Shown here: positions 1-5,576 of the stretch, one piece after another
How positions within the stretch are numbered: position 1 is the stretch's first letter
Layout: each line of letters opens with the position of its first letter
Source of the DNA: Nitrospirota bacterium
GTDB lineage: Bacteria > Nitrospirota > CAKKRA01 > 9FT-COMBO-42-15
Assembly (NCBI GenBank): GCA_023248415.1
Contig: JAHFEP010000186.1
Span: forward strand, 1-5,941
Reading direction: 5' to 3'
DNA: 5,941 nucleotides
Program-made: the position numbers and the translations under genes
Notes under the pieces: model-generated
The model's database searches: none
The model's input: the letters and a program-made list of their open reading frames with translations, nothing else
Told to the model about the DNA's origin: nothing

Positions 1-84
1 ATGCTCATGCCTGTGCTCTTCTATATCTAAGTGTTCGTGATGGTGGATAATGTCTCCATGCGAATGGACATGGACATGTTCATG
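1..84 (-). other. Sequence encoding a histidine-rich C-terminal tail of the permease
   Basis: Residues 276-303 of the permease contain 12 histidines in 28 residues, several alternating (HEHVHVHSH) and one run of three, with Glu and Asp between them. It follows the last membrane segment, so it is probably a soluble metal-binding tail. The repeated CAT/CAC and ATG-rich DNA is a consequence of this composition. The tail continues beyond the window, so its full length is unknown. Confidence 0.85.
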
Positions 85-909
85 CTCCATTATCATCCTG
101 TGTATATAGTTCTGGATAAGGACAATTGTAAATATTGCTGCGCCAAGAAGGACAATGGTGGCTCCGGATGCTGCATTAAGATAGAAGCTGACATAGATTC
201 CTGCAACAGTGGTAAATATGCTGATTATTATGGAGAGAAAAAACATCTTATGAAAGTTATTTGTTAAAAGCCTTGCTGTAGATGCAGGTATGATTATGGC
301 TGCTGCAATAAGCGTTACACCAAGAACCTGAAGGGACGCAATTATTGAGGCTGCAAGGACTATGGAAAATATTGTATCAATCCAGTTAATCCTTATTCCA
401 AATGCACTGGCAGATTCAGAATCAAAGGCTGCAAAGAGCATCTGTTTATATAGAAAAAAGAAGACAATGACAACTATTAATGTTACTGCGCCGATTATCA
501 CTAAATCCTCTACTGTGACAGCAAGGATATTTCCAAACAGGACTGCCTCAAGATTTTTTGTGAATCTTCTGATTCGGCTTATAAGCGCTACTCCAAGTGC
601 AAAGCTTGCTGTGGTTACAATCCCGATTGCAGCATCTGCCTTTATCCTCTTTCCACGTGTAATAATGTTTATTAACATAGCAGATAAAAGACCCCATATC
701 CCTGCTGCAATATATAAATTTACAGAAGCAAGATATCCAATTACAGCTCCGCCAAAGGCAGCATGAGACAGGCCGTGGCCAATATAGCTCATCCCTCTCA
801 GGACAATATAGACACCTATGATGCCGCAGAGGATGCCGATTAATGCCCCTGCAATAATTGCATGAACAATAAATTCATATTTAAGCGGTGCGATTAAAAA
901 ATCAATCAT
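1..909 (-). CDS. Metal ABC transporter permease, ZnuB/MntB-like (cluster A-I), 3' end cut by the window edge
   Basis: This is the membrane subunit of a metal-ion importer and would form the channel driven by the neighbouring ATPase. Reading leftward from the ATG at 909, the frame stays open for 303 codons to base 1, so the C terminus is missing. The protein is strongly hydrophobic, with about seven to eight membrane segments (roughly residues 15-36, 53-86, 93-112, 132-154, 178-206, 222-241, 246-267). Family motifs are visible: GLSHAAFGGAVIG (46-58) and LGVTLIAAAIIIPASTARL (196-214). After the last span comes a histidine-rich tail from residue 276. The start overlaps the end of the ATPase gene by 8 nt, implying translational coupling. 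Zinc, manganese and iron are the usual substrates of this family; nickel is suggested here by nikR in the same operon. The family is clear, the metal is not. Confidence 0.93.
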   Translation of the reverse strand, partial: MIDFLIAPLKYEFIVHAIIAGALIGILCGIIGVYIVLRGMSYIGHGLSHAAFGGAVIGYLASVNLYIAAGIWGLLSAMLINIITRGKRIKADAAIGIVTTASFALGVALISRIRRFTKNLEAVLFGNILAVTVEDLVIIGAVTLIVVIVFFFLYKQMLFAAFDSESASAFGIRINWIDTIFSIVLAASIIASLQVLGVTLIAAAIIIPASTARLLTNNFHKMFFLSIIISIFTTVAGIYVSFYLNAASGATIVLLGAAIFTIVLIQNYIHRMIMEHEHVHVHSHGDIIHHHEHLDIEEHRHEH

Positions 910-1672
910 CTGTGTTTAGCGGTTTTGCATTTGCCATTAATATAAGGCCTCCGCTCCTTAAGACTGTTACATCTGCATTATATGTCTTTTTAAGAATCTC
1001 TGGTTTGAAAACATCCTCTGGCGTCCCCTCTGCGATTATTCCTCTGTTAAAGCATATTATCCTTGGCAGATGCGCAGCAACAGCATTGAGGTTATGTGTT
1101 ATCAGGATTATGGTAATGCCTTTTTTATTTAATGATAATAAAAAATGGAGTATATCGTGCTGTGTCTTTAAATCAACGCCTGAGGTAGGCTCATCAAGAA
1201 TCAGAAGCTCTGGTTCAGAAGCAAGCGCCCTTGCAAGAAATACCCTCTGCTGCTCCCCGCCTGAAAGTGTCTTGATATGGTGTTTTATATATTGGATAAT
1301 GCTGAGCCGCTCTAAAACGTTTCTTACAATCCTTTTATCCTCCTTATCAGACCACGGGAGGAGCCCCATCTTATTGTATCTTCCCATCATAACAACCTGT
1401 TCCACAGTTACAGGAAAATCCCATTCAATTGTCTCTAACTGAGGTATATATCCGATTCTGGACGGAGGCCTGTTCTTTACTAACTTGCCATTTACATATA
1501 CCTCCCCATTGGTCGGTTTAATAACACCGAGCATTGATTTAATAAGCGTAGTCTTGCCTGAGCCATTCGGACCGACTATCCCTGCGAATATGCCTTTTTC
1601 TATTTTAAGATTAACACCTTTAAATATCTCATTGTTCCCATACCTGCAGCTTAGGTTTTTAATCTCTATCAT
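902..1672 (-). CDS. Metal ABC transporter ATP-binding protein, ZnuC/MntA-like
   Basis: This cytoplasmic ATPase powers import through the adjacent permease. All nucleotide-binding motifs are present (numbering from the chosen start): Walker A GPNGSGKTT at 34-42, Q-loop glutamine at 78, signature LSGGEQQ at 136-142, Walker B LLILDE at 156-161, and switch histidine at 193. The stretch WDFPVTVEQVVMMGRY after the Q-loop is typical of the zinc/manganese cluster of ABC ATPases. At about 256 residues it has the usual length. I chose the ATG at 1672 because AGGAG lies 6 nt upstream (1679-1683) and the protein then starts MIEIKNL, as many relatives do. The ATG at 1687, five codons earlier, has a weaker AGGA and cannot be excluded. 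The gene follows the binding-protein gene closely and overlaps the permease gene by 8 nt. Confidence 0.95.
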   Translation of the reverse strand: MIEIKNLSCRYGNNEIFKGVNLKIEKGIFAGIVGPNGSGKTTLIKSMLGVIKPTNGEVYVNGKLVKNRPPSRIGYIPQLETIEWDFPVTVEQVVMMGRYNKMGLLPWSDKEDKRIVRNVLERLSIIQYIKHHIKTLSGGEQQRVFLARALASEPELLILDEPTSGVDLKTQHDILHFLLSLNKKGITIILITHNLNAVAAHLPRIICFNRGIIAEGTPEDVFKPEILKKTYNADVTVLRSGGLILMANAKPLNTDD

Positions 1673-1695
1673 TGTTTGCTCCTGCATCTTAGTCC

Positions 1696-2676
1696 TTAAT
1701 CCTCAATAACATTTGACGGGTCTATAGCTGAGAAGGCATCAGTCTTTCCCCCAAGAGCTGGTATCATGTTCTGCATATTATCAAGCATCATGCCTATATA
1801 TGTATGCTCCCCTGAACCTATTTTCCCGGGCAGGTCATCGTCTCTTAATGTTGTAATATGTTTAATCTTAGCCTCCCTTGCAATCTGCTCTTCCACCTTG
1901 CTCGGGAAGACCTCAGAGCCGAATATGGCTGGCACATTCTCTTTCTTAAGCTGGTCTATAACAGCAGCAATATCTCTCGGCGAAGGCTCTGCAAAGTCAG
2001 AGGGTTGAATCGCACCGATTACAGTCATTCCATATCTCTTTGCAAAATATGCCCATGAGTCGTGATAGATAAGAAGTTTTCTGTTCTTTTCCGGAATGGT
2101 CTTAACTGCCTGAAAGACAGCCTTATCAAGCTGCTCAAGTTTTTTTATGAATCTATCAGTATTCTTTTTGTAATATTCCCTGTTTTCAGGATTCATCTCT
2201 ATAAGCTTATTCCTTACCAATTCTGCATATTTTACGGCATAAACCACATTCAACCAAAGGTGCGGGTTTGGGTCGCCTTTATCCTCTGGAAAAGAAAAAT
2301 CAAAGACCCATTCTTCTTTTTTAATGGTATTATCGCCAAGTTTTAATATCTCAGAACCCTTTTTTGCCCTTGCTTTAGCGAGTTTTTCAGTTGGTGTTTC
2401 TAAATTCAGGCCGTTTAATATAATTAAATCTGCCTCTGCAATATATTTTATGTCTGAAGGGACAGGCTCAAAGGTGTGCGAATCCATTCCCTCTGGTATT
2501 ATACCGTGCAGTTCAATTCTATTGCCACCTATATTGTGGATAATATTTGTAATAGGCGCAACTGTTGAGACGACCTTAATTTTGTTTTTAGCTTGTGCAG
2601 AGTTATTTATAAAAACTGTTAAGATGAGAAGGCAAAAAACAATAATCCTATAATATTTCAATTTCCCTCCCTTCAT
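1696..2676 (-). CDS. Metal ABC transporter substrate-binding protein, ZnuA/TroA-like (cluster A-I)
   Basis: This is the extracytoplasmic metal-capture protein of the importer. Residues 1-29 form a Sec signal peptide: lysine-rich start, a hydrophobic stretch at 11-23, and a likely cut after SAQA. There is no lipobox at that cut. The probable metal ligands are H67 (in DSHTFEP), H139 (in PHLWL), H205 (in YHDSW) and an acidic residue among D279-D281. A histidine at the third position resembles zinc-type proteins; manganese-type members usually have glutamate there. The long His/Asp-rich loop of classical ZnuA is absent. The start ATG overlaps the nikR stop by 4 nt (ATGA), with GGGAGGG 7 nt upstream, so it is probably coupled to nikR. 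At 326 residues its length is normal. Metal specificity cannot be read from the sequence; nickel, zinc and manganese are all possible. Confidence 0.93.
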   Translation of the reverse strand: MKGGKLKYYRIIVFCLLILTVFINNSAQAKNKIKVVSTVAPITNIIHNIGGNRIELHGIIPEGMDSHTFEPVPSDIKYIAEADLIILNGLNLETPTEKLAKARAKKGSEILKLGDNTIKKEEWVFDFSFPEDKGDPNPHLWLNVVYAVKYAELVRNKLIEMNPENREYYKKNTDRFIKKLEQLDKAVFQAVKTIPEKNRKLLIYHDSWAYFAKRYGMTVIGAIQPSDFAEPSPRDIAAVIDQLKKENVPAIFGSEVFPSKVEEQIAREAKIKHITTLRDDDLPGKIGSGEHTYIGMMLDNMQNMIPALGGKTDAFSAIDPSNVIED

Positions 2677-2690
2677 ACAATTTCCCTCCC
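2659..2690 (-). repeat. Tandem 13-bp repeat carrying a duplicated ribosome binding site
   Basis: The minus-strand sequence GGGAGGGAAATTG occurs twice with a 19-bp period (2678-2690 and 2659-2671). The upstream copy serves as ribosome binding site for the ATG at 2676. The second copy lies inside the first codons of the binding-protein gene and sits only 3 nt before an in-frame TTG (2661), too close for efficient initiation. The ATG at 2676 is therefore the better start. Confidence 0.7.
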
Positions 2691-3095
2691 TGTTGTTGTT
2701 AAGGTCAGCTTTCCGTGCTTTACACCCTTTGCGCCGATCAATCTGTCTGCTATTTTTTTAATGTCATTACCCTTTCCTCTGACCACAATAACCTCTAAAC
2801 AGTTATGCTCATCCATGTGAACATGCATAGACGAGATAACAGATGTATGAAAATTGTGCTGTATATCTGTAAGAACATCCAAGAGCTCCCTCCTGTGATG
2901 GGAGTATACAATGGTTACAGTGCCAATACATTCCTTATTCCCCGACTCCCATTCTGTCTGAACAAGGCTGTCCCTTATCAGGTCTCGGATAGCTTCGCTC
3001 CTGTTTGAATAGCCTTTTTTGGCAATAAGCGCATCAAATGATTTAAGCAAAGAGCCGTCCAGTGATATCCCGAATCTTTTAATTCCTGTCTTCAT
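2673..3095 (-). CDS. nikR: Nickel-responsive transcriptional regulator NikR
   Basis: NikR is a tetrameric nickel-dependent DNA-binding protein. The N-terminal ribbon-helix-helix domain covers about residues 4-46, with a beta strand (KRFGISL) and the helix-turn-helix stretch GYSNRSEAIRDLIRDSL. The C-terminal ACT-like nickel-binding domain covers about 55-135. By alignment from memory with E. coli NikR (H76, H87, H89, C95), all four nickel ligands are kept with the same spacing: H80, H91, H93 and C99, the last three in MHVHMDEHNCLEV. At 140 residues the length is normal. The ATG at 3095 has no recognisable ribosome binding site, and the predicted promoter starts transcription only a few bases before it. 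It is the first gene of the transporter operon and overlaps the next gene by 4 nt, so it probably controls its own operon in response to nickel. Confidence 0.95.
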   Translation of the reverse strand: MKTGIKRFGISLDGSLLKSFDALIAKKGYSNRSEAIRDLIRDSLVQTEWESGNKECIGTVTIVYSHHRRELLDVLTDIQHNFHTSVISSMHVHMDEHNCLEVIVVRGKGNDIKKIADRLIGAKGVKHGKLTLTTTGREIV

Positions 3096-3096
3096 C

Positions 3097-3123
3097 GTGC
3101 TACTATTTTATAAAAGATAACAC
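3097..3123 (-). promoter_or_regulatory. Candidate NikR operator overlapping the nikR -10 box
   Basis: On the minus strand the sequence is GTGTTAT-N13-GTAGCAC, an imperfect palindrome with 5 of 7 half-site positions symmetrical. It resembles the GTGTTAC-N13/14-GTAACAC operator type I recall for NikR of Geobacter/Desulfovibrio relatives, with one mismatch per half-site. The N13 spacer contains the predicted -10 box and the site ends one base before the nikR ATG, so bound NikR would block the promoter. This is pattern matching only. Confidence 0.6.
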
Positions 3124-3134
3124 CTATTTGTCAA
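3105..3134 (-). promoter_or_regulatory. Sigma-70-type promoter of the nikR-transporter operon
   Basis: The -35 box TTGACA (3129-3134) is perfect. TAAAAT (3105-3110) lies 18 bp downstream as a 5-of-6 match to the -10 box; TATAAA at 16 bp is an alternative register. Transcription would begin near 3096-3099, zero to about four bases before the nikR ATG at 3095, leaving no room for a ribosome binding site. Confidence 0.65.
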
Positions 3135-3147
3135 GAAAATTCTTGAC
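3130..3147. repeat. Inverted repeat containing two back-to-back -35-like boxes
   Basis: The sequence reads GTCAAGAA-AA-TTCTTGAC, with perfect 8-bp arms around 2 bp. Each arm contains TTGAC in opposite directions: leftward it is the -35 box of nikR, rightward it gives TTGACT (3143-3148), a possible -35 box for the microprotein gene. No good -10 box is spaced correctly on the plus strand (TTTAAT is 21 bp away). The repeat could also be an operator for another regulator. Confidence 0.5.
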
Positions 3148-3180
3148 TGCAATCAGAAAAAGTGTTAATTTTAATAGTAA

Positions 3181-3199
3181 TAAAGCAAATAATGCTTTA
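3181..3199 (+). repeat. Perfect hairpin/inverted repeat in the leader of the microprotein gene
   Basis: TAAAGCA and TGCTTTA form a 7-bp perfect stem with the 5-nt loop AATAA. It ends about 10 nt before the AGGAGG ribosome binding site of the 40-codon gene. There is no T-run after it on either strand, so it is not an obvious intrinsic terminator. A protein-binding operator or a leader hairpin are both possible. Confidence 0.5.
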
Positions 3200-3224
3200 A
3201 AGATAGTGGAGGAGGTTTAATTTG

Positions 3225-3347
3225 ATGACAGACAGCAATAATTATAATAAAAATCTAATCTTTGTTCTTGGCGCTGGTTTTATTGTCGGGTTTGCTATAT
3301 TAATGCTTCTTGAGATACTGCTTGGCGGCGCGCTGAAGATAAAATAG
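3225..3347 (+). CDS. Putative 40-residue single-span membrane microprotein
   Basis: The ATG at 3225 follows a strong AGGAGG (3210-3215) at a spacing of 9, and the frame closes with TAG at 3345-3347. The predicted protein has a polar, asparagine-rich N terminus (MTDSNNYNKN), one hydrophobic segment at about residues 11-36 (rich in Leu, Ile, Phe and Gly, with a glutamate at 30), and a short basic end (KIK). This is typical of small inner-membrane proteins. I do not recognise a family. It is divergent from the nikR operon and converges on tRNA-Phe. The ribosome binding site, hydrophobic pattern and otherwise empty gap support a real gene, but it is too short for certainty. Confidence 0.6.
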   Translation: MTDSNNYNKNLIFVLGAGFIVGFAILMLLEILLGGALKIK

Positions 3348-3358
3348 ACGATCTTTTT

Positions 3359-3434
3359 TGGTGCCGAGACGCAGAATCGAACTGCGGACACGAGGCTTTT
3401 CAGGCCTCTGCTCTACCGACTGAGCTATCTCGGC
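3359..3434 (-). tRNA. tRNA-Phe (anticodon GAA)
   Basis: The minus strand folds into a complete cloverleaf of 76 nt including an encoded CCA. The acceptor stem is GCCGAGA/TCTCGGC, the D stem GCTC/GAGC, the anticodon stem GAGGC/GCCTC with loop CTGAAAA (anticodon GAA), the variable loop GTGTC, and the T stem CGCAG/CTGCG with loop TTCGATT. All stems pair perfectly and the discriminator base is A. The gene lies between, and opposite to, two plus-strand genes. I see no intrinsic terminator after it. Confidence 0.98.
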
Positions 3435-3447
3435 AACCGTTTTGTAG

Positions 3448-3475
3448 ATTAACACAAGACAATTTATCCTGTCAA
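3448..3475 (-). promoter_or_regulatory. Promoter of tRNA-Phe
   Basis: A perfect TTGACA (3470-3475) is followed after 16 bp by GTTAAT (3448-3453, 4 of 6 matches to the -10 box). Transcription would start near 3441, giving a leader of about 7 nt before the tRNA 5' end at 3434. Confidence 0.55.
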
Positions 3476-3505
3476 GATGTTTTCTGATATGTTATAGGAG
3501 TTATT

Positions 3506-4249
3506 TTGGAAGGGAAGCTGATTTTTTCAAAACCTAAGAGCTTAAGAGACACACCTATGAGATATTGCCCTGGCTGCAGCCACGGCACCTTGCACCGTAT
3601 TATTGCAGAGACAATTGACCATTTTGGCATCAGGGAGAGGACAGTTGGCATTGCGCCTGTTGGGTGTGCTGTTTTTGCATATGACTATTTCTATTTTGAT
3701 ATGATAGAGGTAGCGCACGGAAGGCCCCCTGCTGCTGCAACAGGCATGAAAAGGGCTGCGCCTGACAAGATAATATTTTGCTATCAGGGCGACGGAGACC
3801 TTGCAGCAATCGGAACAGCAGAGATAGTCCATGCGGCAAACAGGGGTGAAAATTTAACTGTAATCTTTGTTAATAACGGAACATACGGGATGACAGGCGG
3901 ACAGATGGCGCCAACAACACTGATGGGCCAGAGGACAACAACTACACCGACAGGCAGGGGCAGCCGCGACGGCTATCCATTACGGGTTTCAGAGATGCTT
4001 GCTACGCTTGAAGGTGTTACATATATTGAACGGGTAGCCATGAATAGCCCTAAAAATACATTAAAAGCAAAGAATGCCATTAAAAAGGCATTCCAGAATC
4101 AGATAGAAGGAAAGGGTTTTTCACTTGTAGAGGCATTGTCTACCTGCCCGACTGACTGGGGGCTTTCGCCTGTGGACAGTTTAAAGTGGATTGAGGAAAA
4201 GATGATTCCATATTTTCCATTAGCCGTATTTAAGGATAAAAAGGTTTAG
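3506..4249 (+). CDS. 2-oxoacid:ferredoxin oxidoreductase, beta subunit (thiamine diphosphate-binding)
   Basis: This subunit family binds thiamine diphosphate and an iron-sulfur cluster and takes part in CoA-dependent oxidation of 2-oxoacids (2-oxoglutarate, branched-chain or other) to acyl-CoA with ferredoxin as acceptor, or the reverse. The four expected cluster cysteines are present: C21 and C24 in YCPGCSHG, C54 in PVGCA, and C214 in LSTCPT. The diphosphate/magnesium motif is GDGDLAAIG at 95-103, followed by VNNGTYGMTGGQ at 122-133. The length of 247 residues is normal for a separate beta subunit. It starts with TTG, with AGGAG 5 nt upstream (3496-3500); no upstream ATG competes. The gamma gene follows after 14 nt. 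The usual alpha partner is not upstream, where tRNA-Phe lies instead. KorB- or VorB-like is likely, but the substrate is not readable. Confidence 0.93.
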   Translation: MEGKLIFSKPKSLRDTPMRYCPGCSHGTLHRIIAETIDHFGIRERTVGIAPVGCAVFAYDYFYFDMIEVAHGRPPAAATGMKRAAPDKIIFCYQGDGDLAAIGTAEIVHAANRGENLTVIFVNNGTYGMTGGQMAPTTLMGQRTTTTPTGRGSRDGYPLRVSEMLATLEGVTYIERVAMNSPKNTLKAKNAIKKAFQNQIEGKGFSLVEALSTCPTDWGLSPVDSLKWIEEKMIPYFPLAVFKDKKV

Positions 4250-4263
4250 CGGGGTTTATAATA

Positions 4264-4821
4264 TTGTATCAGGATATAATCATAGCAGGTTTTGGCGGAC
4301 AGGGTGTTTTATTAGCAGGCAGGGTGCTTGCCTATGCCGCTATGATTGAAGGAAGACATGTAACATGGTTTCCTTCATATGGCATTGAGATGAGGGGAGG
4401 GACATCAAACTGCACTGTGGTTATATCATCAGAAGAGGTTGCCTCGCCTATTGTTAAGAACCCGTCTGCAATAATCGTATTAAACAAGGCATCTTTAAAT
4501 AAATTCGGGCCGTTATTAAGGAAAGACGGTTTGGCAGTTATTAACTCCTCATTAGTTAAAGAGCCATTTAGCAGAAACGATGTTCAGACTGTTTATGTGC
4601 CTGCAAATGAAATAGCAGAGGAATTAGGAGACAGCAGGGTGGTTAACATGATTGCGCTTGGGACATTTATTAAAAGCACAGGGATTATTAAGATGGGAAA
4701 TTTATTAAATGCCTTAAAGGACATCCTTCCTGCAAAAAGACAAAATCTTTTAGAGCTTAATTATGAGGCAATAAAAAGGGGCGCAAATGTTATAGAAAAA
4801 GAGGCGGCCTTAAAGATTTAA
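4264..4821 (+). CDS. 2-oxoacid:ferredoxin oxidoreductase, gamma subunit
   Basis: This is the gamma chain of the oxidoreductase begun by the preceding gene. Its N terminus IIIAGFGGQGVLLAGRVLA (residues 5-23) and the stretch WFPSYGIEMRGGTSNCTVVIS (35-55) are hallmarks of the gamma domain; the final part is helical. The 185 residues match a stand-alone KorC/VorC-type subunit. The start is TTG at 4264, with the G-rich GCGGGG about 9 nt upstream, a weak ribosome binding site. The 14-nt gap from the beta gene and the TAATG overlap with the next gene place all three in one transcript. No alpha or ferredoxin-like delta gene accompanies them. Family assignment is firm; the substrate is unknown. Confidence 0.93.
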   Translation: MYQDIIIAGFGGQGVLLAGRVLAYAAMIEGRHVTWFPSYGIEMRGGTSNCTVVISSEEVASPIVKNPSAIIVLNKASLNKFGPLLRKDGLAVINSSLVKEPFSRNDVQTVYVPANEIAEELGDSRVVNMIALGTFIKSTGIIKMGNLLNALKDILPAKRQNLLELNYEAIKRGANVIEKEAALKI

Positions 4822-5276
4822 TGATTAGAAAAGCAAAGATATCAGATGCAAAGAAGATACACGAGCTGATTAACTACTATGCAAAGAAAGAGTTAATGCT
4901 ATACCGTTCTTTAAATGATATTTATGAGAATATCAGGGACTTTTCAATTTATGAGAATAAAAAAGGGGAAATATTAGGCGCCTGCGCGCTTCACATTGGC
5001 TGGGAGGGCATGGGAGAAATACGGTCGCTTGCTGTAAAGCAGGGTTATATAAAAAAGGGTATAGGACGGGGGCTTGTTGACGGGATATTCAGAGAGGCAT
5101 CAGAATTTGGAATAAAGACCATATTTGTTCTGACATATATTCCTGATTTCTTTAAAAGGCTTGGTTTTAAGGAGATTGATAAAAAGAAATTACCGCAAAA
5201 GGTCTGGACTGAATGTGTGAATTGCCCTAAGTTTCCTGACTGCGATGAGACAGCAATGCTCTACAAAAGGCATTAA
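4821..5276 (+). CDS. GNAT-family N-acetyltransferase, short ArgA-type (probable N-acetylglutamate synthase)
   Basis: A single-domain GNAT acetyltransferase of 151 residues. The acetyl-CoA region is IRSLAVKQGYIKKGIGRGLVDGIF (67-90), with GIG at 80-82; the usual Q/R three residues before this glycine is isoleucine. EILGACALHIGWEGMGEIRSLAV and KTIFVLTYIPDFFKRLGFKEI closely resemble the single-domain ArgA proteins known from Mycobacterium and relatives of Geobacter, which acetylate glutamate (or glutamine) at the first step of arginine synthesis. The C terminus has a cysteine cluster, C132, C135 and C141 (CVNCPKFPDC), which could bind metal. The ATG overlaps the gamma stop by one base (TAATG), so translation is probably coupled. 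The arginine role is inference from sequence likeness; no arg gene is nearby. Confidence 0.85.
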   Translation: MIRKAKISDAKKIHELINYYAKKELMLYRSLNDIYENIRDFSIYENKKGEILGACALHIGWEGMGEIRSLAVKQGYIKKGIGRGLVDGIFREASEFGIKTIFVLTYIPDFFKRLGFKEIDKKKLPQKVWTECVNCPKFPDCDETAMLYKRH

Positions 5277-5548
5277 AGATTATCTGACTCTAACCTTATC
5301 TTTATTGCCTTTAAAAATGATTGGTCAAAGTTATTGAATTCAAATTTTATCTCTGGCTGGCTGCTTTCCGAGTTCTTTTTTAAGACCCTTGTTACAGATG
5401 CAAGTATCAGGTCAACATGGTAGCCTTCTTCTTCAATAACCTTTAAAGCCTCTTTGATTTCTTTACTTTCAGAGAAGACATTGTTGATTGCATTTGCAAG
5501 ACCGGTTATCAGGTCCTTGATTTTTTCATTATCCATATTATTTTCCAT
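5273..5548 (-). CDS. Hypothetical 91-residue protein
   Basis: I do not recognise this protein. It is soluble and acidic, with no signal peptide or membrane span. Residues 5-60 look mostly helical (IKDLITGLANAINNVFSESKEIKEALKVIEEEGYHVDLILASVTRVLKK), followed by a polar linker (NSESSQPE) and a more hydrophobic C-terminal part (IKFEFNNFDQSFLKAIKIRLES). There are no cysteines and no clear catalytic motif. The ATG at 5548 has a G-rich stretch (GGGGG) 6 nt upstream; ATG at 5536 is a weaker alternative. It has a near-consensus promoter and converges on the acetyltransferase gene, the stop codons overlapping by 4 nt. The promoter, ribosome binding site and placement make it a credible gene. Confidence 0.75.
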   Translation of the reverse strand: MENNMDNEKIKDLITGLANAINNVFSESKEIKEALKVIEEEGYHVDLILASVTRVLKKNSESSQPEIKFEFNNFDQSFLKAIKIRLESDNL

Positions 5549-5576
5549 TTACATCCCCCATCCTCTTTTTGTTAAA

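Noticed and set aside
1..84. CATG-rich pattern as a DNA repeat or site array
   Set aside because: It is fully explained by histidine and valine codons of the permease tail in an open reading frame.
31..766. Plus-strand open frames at 31-267 and 362-766
   Set aside because: They lie opposite the permease gene, have no ribosome binding site, and their products look like antisense of a hydrophobic protein.
888..1709. Plus-strand open frames at 888-1442 and 1485-1709
   Set aside because: They are antisense to the ABC ATPase gene, whose full set of motifs proves the minus-strand reading.
1766..3008. Plus-strand open frames opposite the binding-protein and nikR genes
   Set aside because: They are antisense shadows with no recognisable domains or start signals.
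3336..3359. Possible terminator for the microprotein gene (AAGAT and ATCTT followed by a T-run)
   Set aside because: The stem is only 5 A/T-rich pairs with a 10-nt loop, and the T-run overlaps the tRNA 3' end; too weak to call.
3359..3434. tRNA-Phe as an integration site for a mobile element
   Set aside because: No integrase gene and no repeat of the tRNA 3' end is present in the window.
3542..3839. Minus-strand open frames opposite the oxidoreductase beta gene
   Set aside because: The plus-strand protein has all cofactor motifs; these frames are composition artefacts.
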